In this document: positions 60,317 through 64,000 of the stretch, in pieces | Numbering within the stretch: the stretch's first letter is position 1 | Layout of the letters: each line of letters opens with the position of its first letter | Assembly: GCA_963745975.1 (NCBI GenBank) | Contig: CAVUZJ010000018.1 | Span: 62,001-126,000, forward strand | Source of the DNA: JAKAWQ01 sp963745975 | Lineage (GTDB): Bacteria; Pseudomonadota; Alphaproteobacteria; Acetobacterales; Acetobacteraceae | Length of the DNA: 64,000 bases | Direction: 5' to 3' | The notes under the pieces: generated by a model | What the model was told of the DNA's origin: nothing | Database searches by the model: none | What the model saw: the letters and a program-made list of their open reading frames with translations, nothing else | Made by a program: the position numbers and the translations under genes

Positions 60317-61819
60317 TCAGCTCAGATACCGCTCCGCGAGGTGCGCTTCGAAGGCGGCGGGGTCAAGTGGCTTGCCCGTCGTCGCCCGGAGCAGCTCGTT
60401 GAAGCCGTAAAGGCTAGCATGGGCGTGGACATTGACGGCGAGCCAGCCTCTGAGCGGTGAGAGATCTCCCGCGGTGAGCGCCGCATCGAGCCCTGCCACC
60501 GCTTGCCGGGCGGCCGCCATGAGCTGCGCCGCGGCCATCGCGCCGAGGCTGTAGCTCGGGAAATAGCCGAAGACCCCGTCGTACCAATGAATGTCCTGCA
60601 AGCACCCCGCCGCATCATCCGGCGGAGTGATGCCGAGGACTGAATTCATCCCCTCGTTCCACGCTCCCGGTAGCTCGGCGGGTCGAAGCGCGCCTTCGAT
60701 CAGCGCCGCCTCGAGCCGGAACCGCAGCATCACGTGCGCGGGATAGGTGATCTCGTCGGCATCGGCGCGGATGAAGCCGCGGCCAACGCGCCGGCAGAGC
60801 CGGGCGAGGTTGTGGCGCTCGTAGGCCGGATCGGGGCCGAAGGCGCGCGCGAGTTCCGGCCCGAGCCAGCCGAGGAAGGCGTCCGAGCGGCAGGCCTGCA
60901 TCTCGACGATGAGGGATTGGCTTTCATGAACCGCCATCCCGGCCGCGGCCCCGACCGGCTGGCGAGCGAAGGCAGCCGGCAGGTCGCGCTCGTAGAGTGC
61001 ATGGCCGGTCTCGTGGAGCACCGCGAACACCGATTTGAGCCCGTCCGCGGCGTCGTAACGGGTGGTGATGCGCACGTCGCTCGGCGTGCCGCCGCAGAAC
61101 GGGTGCTCGGAACGATCGAGCCGCGCATGGTCAAAGGCGAGCCCGGCGCGCTCGGCCATGCGACGGCAGAGCGGCTCCTGGGCCGCGATGGGGAAAGGTC
61201 CGGCCGGGTGGCGCGGGGCCGGGCGCGCGGCCGCGACCGCCTCGGCCCGAGGCAGCGCATCGGCCAGGAAGTGCTCATAGGCGGCAAAGACCGGGACGAC
61301 GTCGGCCGCGCCGATGCCGCGCTGGTAGCCGTCCATCAGCGCATCGTAGGGGGTGAGGCCGAGGGCGGCGCCGAGCGCCTCAGCCTGCTCGCGCGCCAAG
61401 CGCACGACCTCGGTGAAGAGGGGCAGGACCGCTGCGTAGTCGCCGGCCCGGCGCGCCTCTCGCCAGATTTTCTCGCACGCCGAGTTGGCCCGTGTCGCCG
61501 CCTCGACGAGATCGCCCGGGAGCGCCATGGCCCGCGCATGGGCATGGCGCATTAACCGGAGGTTCGCGGCCCGCCAGGGGTCAGGGTCGGGGGATTCCTC
61601 TGCTGCGACGAGGTCCGATACGACCGAAGGGGCGATCAGGAGTTCATGGCCGAGGCCGGCGAGCACGGCGAGCTGGTCGGCGCGGGCGGCCGCTCCGCCG
61701 GGCGGCATCATCGAAGCGGCGTCCCAGCCCAGCACCGCCCCCGCCTCGTCGAGCACGGCGATGCGGGCGAAGCGCGCGACCAGCCGCTGATAGGCGGCGT
61801 TGGTCCCGGACTCCGTCAT
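60317..61819 (-). CDS. Carboxypeptidase Taq (M32 metallopeptidase)
   Basis: A 500-residue M32 carboxypeptidase, the normal family length. The zinc motif HExxH is 'LHETGHALYERDLP', and the third ligand Glu is in 'VHESQSLIVEMQA'. 'IRADADEITYPAHVMLRFRL' and 'DIHWYDGVFGYFPSYSLGAM' are highly conserved M32 segments. It removes C-terminal amino acids from peptides in the cytoplasm. The start overlaps the surf1 stop (ATGA), so it is tied to the oxidase biogenesis genes by position only. Confidence 0.95.
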   Translation of the reverse strand: MTESGTNAAYQRLVARFARIAVLDEAGAVLGWDAASMMPPGGAAARADQLAVLAGLGHELLIAPSVVSDLVAAEESPDPDPWRAANLRLMRHAHARAMALPGDLVEAATRANSACEKIWREARRAGDYAAVLPLFTEVVRLAREQAEALGAALGLTPYDALMDGYQRGIGAADVVPVFAAYEHFLADALPRAEAVAAARPAPRHPAGPFPIAAQEPLCRRMAERAGLAFDHARLDRSEHPFCGGTPSDVRITTRYDAADGLKSVFAVLHETGHALYERDLPAAFARQPVGAAAGMAVHESQSLIVEMQACRSDAFLGWLGPELARAFGPDPAYERHNLARLCRRVGRGFIRADADEITYPAHVMLRFRLEAALIEGALRPAELPGAWNEGMNSVLGITPPDDAAGCLQDIHWYDGVFGYFPSYSLGAMAAAQLMAAARQAVAGLDAALTAGDLSPLRGWLAVNVHAHASLYGFNELLRATTGKPLDPAAFEAHLAERYLS

Positions 61820-62553
61820 GCACGCAGCCTCTGGCGGGCCCAGAAGCCGAATTCGAAGACGACGACCAAGGCGAGCCCGAACCAGGTGAGCGCGTATTCG
61901 AGATGGTTGTTCGGCGGGTGCGGCAGGTGCTCGGCCGGCATCGGGTAAACGCCCGGCTCGGCCCTGCCGAGCGCCACCAGCGTGAAGGGCGCGACGCGGG
62001 GCAGCCCGAGCGCGGCGCCGATCCGTGCGGGATCGAGAGTGTAGAAGCGGCGTCCGGGAACATCGTCGGGCGCCGAAAGGAGGCCGGGGCGGTCGGGTGG
62101 CCGCAGATACCCGGCGACGGAGGTCGGGCCGAGAGGGAGAGCAGCGGGAAGGCGGTCCGACATAGGGACCCAGCCGAGATCGACCAGGACCGGCGGCGCG
62201 CCGCCGCGCTCGAGCGGCACGATGAGCTGGCCGCCCTCTTCGAGGCCTTGCGGGGTGGTCTCCACCTGGTCGCCGTAGACCGCAGCGAGGCTTGGCAGCA
62301 GCCGGCCGGCGACGGAAACCTTGGCGTAGGGGCCCGGATGATCCGAGAGGGAAATGCCGGGCCGCGCCTCCGCCGCCCGGATCTCGGCGAGGATGGCGAG
62401 CTTCCACGTAAGCCGGTGGAGCTGCCAGACGCCGAGCCCGATCACAAGCGCGACCAGCAGGGCGGCGAGCACCCCGGGCAGCGCCAGCCCCTGCCAGCCG
62501 CCCGGCTTTCGCCCGGCGGCGTCCTGGCTAGCCGACAGTGACTGCGCTCGCAC
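61816..62553 (-). CDS. SURF1-family cytochrome oxidase biogenesis protein
   Basis: A 245-residue SURF1 protein with two membrane helices, near the start ('PGVLAALLVALVIGLGVWQL') and the end ('TWFGLALVVVFEFGFWARQR'). In between are 'GVWQLHRLTWK', 'VLVDLGWVP' and 'PNNHLEYALTWFGL', typical SURF1 motifs ('lGfWQl.R', 'v.vNRGWvP', 'nNHl.YA.tWf'). It helps place haem a in cytochrome c oxidase. No ATG fits; the GTG at 62553, inside the end of coxC, is the best start. The long upstream frame is a coxC shadow. Confidence 0.9.
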   Translation of the reverse strand: MRAQSLSASQDAAGRKPGGWQGLALPGVLAALLVALVIGLGVWQLHRLTWKLAILAEIRAAEARPGISLSDHPGPYAKVSVAGRLLPSLAAVYGDQVETTPQGLEEGGQLIVPLERGGAPPVLVDLGWVPMSDRLPAALPLGPTSVAGYLRPPDRPGLLSAPDDVPGRRFYTLDPARIGAALGLPRVAPFTLVALGRAEPGVYPMPAEHLPHPPNNHLEYALTWFGLALVVVFEFGFWARQRLRA

Positions 62554-63388
62554 CCCAGAGATAGACGCAGGTGAAGAGGAAGAGCCAGACGACATCGACG
62601 AAGTGCCAGTACCAGGCGGCCGCCTCGAAGCCGAAATGCCGCTCCGGCGAGAACTGTCCCGCCCGCGCCCGGAAGTAGCAGACGGTGAGGAAACAGGTGC
62701 CGACGATGACATGGAAGCCGTGGAAGCCGGTGGCGAGGAAGAAGACCGAAGGATAGATCCCGCCGTGGAACGGGAACGGCGAGTGCGTGTACTCGTAGAG
62801 CTGGCCACAGGTGAAGGAGATGCCGAGCAGGACCGTGAGGCCGAGCCCGGTGATCAGCCCCTTGCGGTCATTCTCAAGCAGGCAGTGGTGCGCCCAAGTC
62901 ACCGTCGTGCCCGAAAGCAGCAGGATCATCGTCAGCAAGAACGGAACGCTGAAGGGGTTGTCGGTATGGATCCCGGCCGGCGGCCACTCGGCGATTTTAG
63001 CGAAGGAGACGTGGTCCGGAAACAGCGCGAAGTTGAAAAAAGCCCAGAAGAACGCTACGAAGAACATCACCTCGCTGGTGATGAAGAAGAGCATTCCGTA
63101 GCGCAGGCCGAGCCGCACGATCGGCGAATGGAGGCCGGGCGTGCCGCTCTCCCGAAGCACATCCCGCCACCACATGAACATCACGAAGGCGACGCCGAGG
63201 ACCCCGATGATCAGGAGCGTGTAGTTGTCGAAATTGCCGACCATGATGATGCCGACAAGCACCATCGCGCCGAACAGCGCTCCGATGATCGGCCAGGGGC
63301 TTGGGGTGACCAGGTGGTACGGCTGTTTGATCCCGGAGCTGGTCACCAGGGGGGTGCCCAAGGGGGCATCATGCGTATCGCTGCTCAT
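62528..63388 (-). CDS. coxC: Cytochrome c oxidase subunit III
   Basis: A 286-residue subunit with seven membrane helices. 'KQPYHLVTPSPWPIIGALFG' and 'WWRDVLRE' near the N-terminus, then 'GLRYGMLFFITSEVMFFVAF' with the conserved Glu, 'GIYPSVFFLATGFHGFHVIV' with the His/Glu pair, and the final 'AAWYWHFVDVVWLFLF' are standard. The chosen ATG is at 63388, preceded by a purine-rich stretch; an ATG at 63415 is possible. The gene overlaps surf1. Subunits I and II and ctaB/ctaG would lie beyond the right edge or elsewhere; eipB comes between. Confidence 0.95.
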   Translation of the reverse strand: MSSDTHDAPLGTPLVTSSGIKQPYHLVTPSPWPIIGALFGAMVLVGIIMVGNFDNYTLLIIGVLGVAFVMFMWWRDVLRESGTPGLHSPIVRLGLRYGMLFFITSEVMFFVAFFWAFFNFALFPDHVSFAKIAEWPPAGIHTDNPFSVPFLLTMILLLSGTTVTWAHHCLLENDRKGLITGLGLTVLLGISFTCGQLYEYTHSPFPFHGGIYPSVFFLATGFHGFHVIVGTCFLTVCYFRARAGQFSPERHFGFEAAAWYWHFVDVVWLFLFTCVYLWGASAVTVG

Positions 63389-63436
63389 GCCTTTTCCGTC
63401 CGTTTCCCGGCCCATGAATACTTGTCCTGCGGGCCC

Positions 63437-64000
63437 TCAGCAATGGCTCGGCAGGATCGCGAGATGGGAGAGCTTCCCATCCATGGTGAAGTCGCCGAAA
63501 TTCATCGCCAGCCCGTCAGCCACGCCGTTCAGGAAGTAGCGCATGCCGATCTCGAAGTCGGGGAGGACCGTATCGGGCTTGCGGCTGAAGAAGGCGACGT
63601 GCACGCGCGTGCTCGGGAGTTTCGCGAGCGCGGGGAACGGCTGTGCGTCTCCCGCCTCGCCGGCTGCGGTCGGCGGGTCCCAGCCGTCAATCGCCACCGA
63701 GCTGTCCGAGGCGCCGTCCTCGCCGGTTCCGTCGAAGAGGGGCATAGCAATGAATCTCTTGCCCGCCTGGGCTGCCCGGACGATCGCCTCGGTCTGCCAC
63801 ATCGGGAACATCGTGCCGACCGGCAGCTTCAGGGTCGCGGGCTTCGGCGCCGTGTAGGTCACCTCTCCCGGTCCGCCCGGCCGGTCGAGATGCGCCTCGC
63901 CGTCCAACCGGTCGTCGACCTCGCCGTCGGTCGTGTCTACGGTGTGGAAACGAAAGGCCAGCCCGTCCTTCGCCTCCCAGGTCGCGTAATCGGAGACCGT
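63437..64000 (-). CDS. eipB: EipB-type cell-envelope integrity protein (DUF1849), C-terminal part (partial)
   Basis: The gene runs off the right edge. The 187 residues present read through without a stop and match the DUF1849/EipB pattern: 'TWEAKDGLAFRFHTVD' near the edge, then 'VTYTAPKPATLKLPVGTMFP', 'IVRAAQAGKRFIAMPLFDGT' and 'PDFEIGMRYFLNGVADGLAM'. EipB is a periplasmic spiral beta protein needed for envelope integrity in alphaproteobacteria. The C-terminus ends 'LPSHC'; EipB proteins have a disulfide, and one of its cysteines may be this one. The N-terminus and signal peptide are not in the window. Confidence 0.85.
   Translation of the reverse strand, partial: TVSDYATWEAKDGLAFRFHTVDTTDGEVDDRLDGEAHLDRPGGPGEVTYTAPKPATLKLPVGTMFPMWQTEAIVRAAQAGKRFIAMPLFDGTGEDGASDSSVAIDGWDPPTAAGEAGDAQPFPALAKLPSTRVHVAFFSRKPDTVLPDFEIGMRYFLNGVADGLAMNFGDFTMDGKLSHLAILPSHC

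Noticed and set aside
1..64000. CRISPR arrays, tRNA or rRNA genes, integrase and attachment sites
   Set aside because: None was seen on either strand by eye. The only phased direct repeats are the three 15-bp iterons at 43082-43120, too short and too few for a CRISPR array.

Overview
The window is about 64 kb of GC-rich DNA from an aerobic, flagellated, Gram-negative alphaproteobacterium. The evidence is a CtrA-type cell-cycle regulator, an EipB-type (DUF1849) envelope protein, a cytochrome c oxidase/SURF1 block, and a flagellar cluster that uses sigma-28 (FliA) with FlgM. That last combination fits Rhodospirillales/Acetobacteraceae better than Caulobacter- or Rhizobium-type lineages. The species cannot be read from the sequence.

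Region 1 (1-27.6 kb) is a nearly continuous flagellar locus. Its plus-strand genes are the flhA end, fliA, motA, motB, a 79-residue membrane protein, fliH, fliI and fliJ. A minus-strand export-gate block (fliQ-fliR-flhB) follows. The plus strand then carries fliL, fliP, flagellin, fliD, fliS, flgM, flgN and flgB-C-D-E-F-G-H-I-J-K-L. Between flgL and flgA lies a sulfotransferase-glycosyltransferase locus split by a -1 frameshift at a textbook A AAA AAG slippery heptamer. flgA closes the block.

Region 2 (27.6-36.2 kb) is gene-poor and compositionally mixed. It holds an AT-richer ctrA-like response regulator, a transposase remnant, a GH15 glycosidase, a phosphomannomutase/phosphoglucomutase, galU and a family-2 glycosyltransferase. 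The last three could supply sugar nucleotides for surface polysaccharide or flagellin glycans. About 1 kb between galU and the glycosyltransferase has no credible gene.

Region 3 (36.2-43 kb, minus strand) holds an orphan molybdopterin hydroxylase large subunit and an RND efflux pump with its adaptor. A diverged, roughly 86-bp intergenic repeat flanks this block on both sides.

Region 4 (43.4-52.6 kb) is the most interesting metabolic locus. In order it has an HMG-CoA-lyase-family lyase, a family III CoA-transferase, a succinate-dehydrogenase-like Fe-S subunit, two small membrane anchors, a split class I fumarase-type hydratase, an SdhA-like flavoprotein, a divergent GntR/HutC regulator and a SuyAB-like (UxaA family) lyase pair. 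The chemistry reads naturally as methylsuccinate to mesaconate to citramalate to citramalyl-CoA to acetyl-CoA plus pyruvate, but this is inference. Two GTCT/AGAC palindromes could be operators of the GntR protein.

Region 5 (52.6-64 kb, minus strand) is housekeeping: eipB (partial), coxC, surf1, an M32 carboxypeptidase, a 966-residue single-chain fusion of the three subunits of an opine/hydroxyproline/HCN-type amine dehydrogenase, bamD, recN and ligA.

No tRNA, rRNA, CRISPR array or intact insertion sequence was seen.
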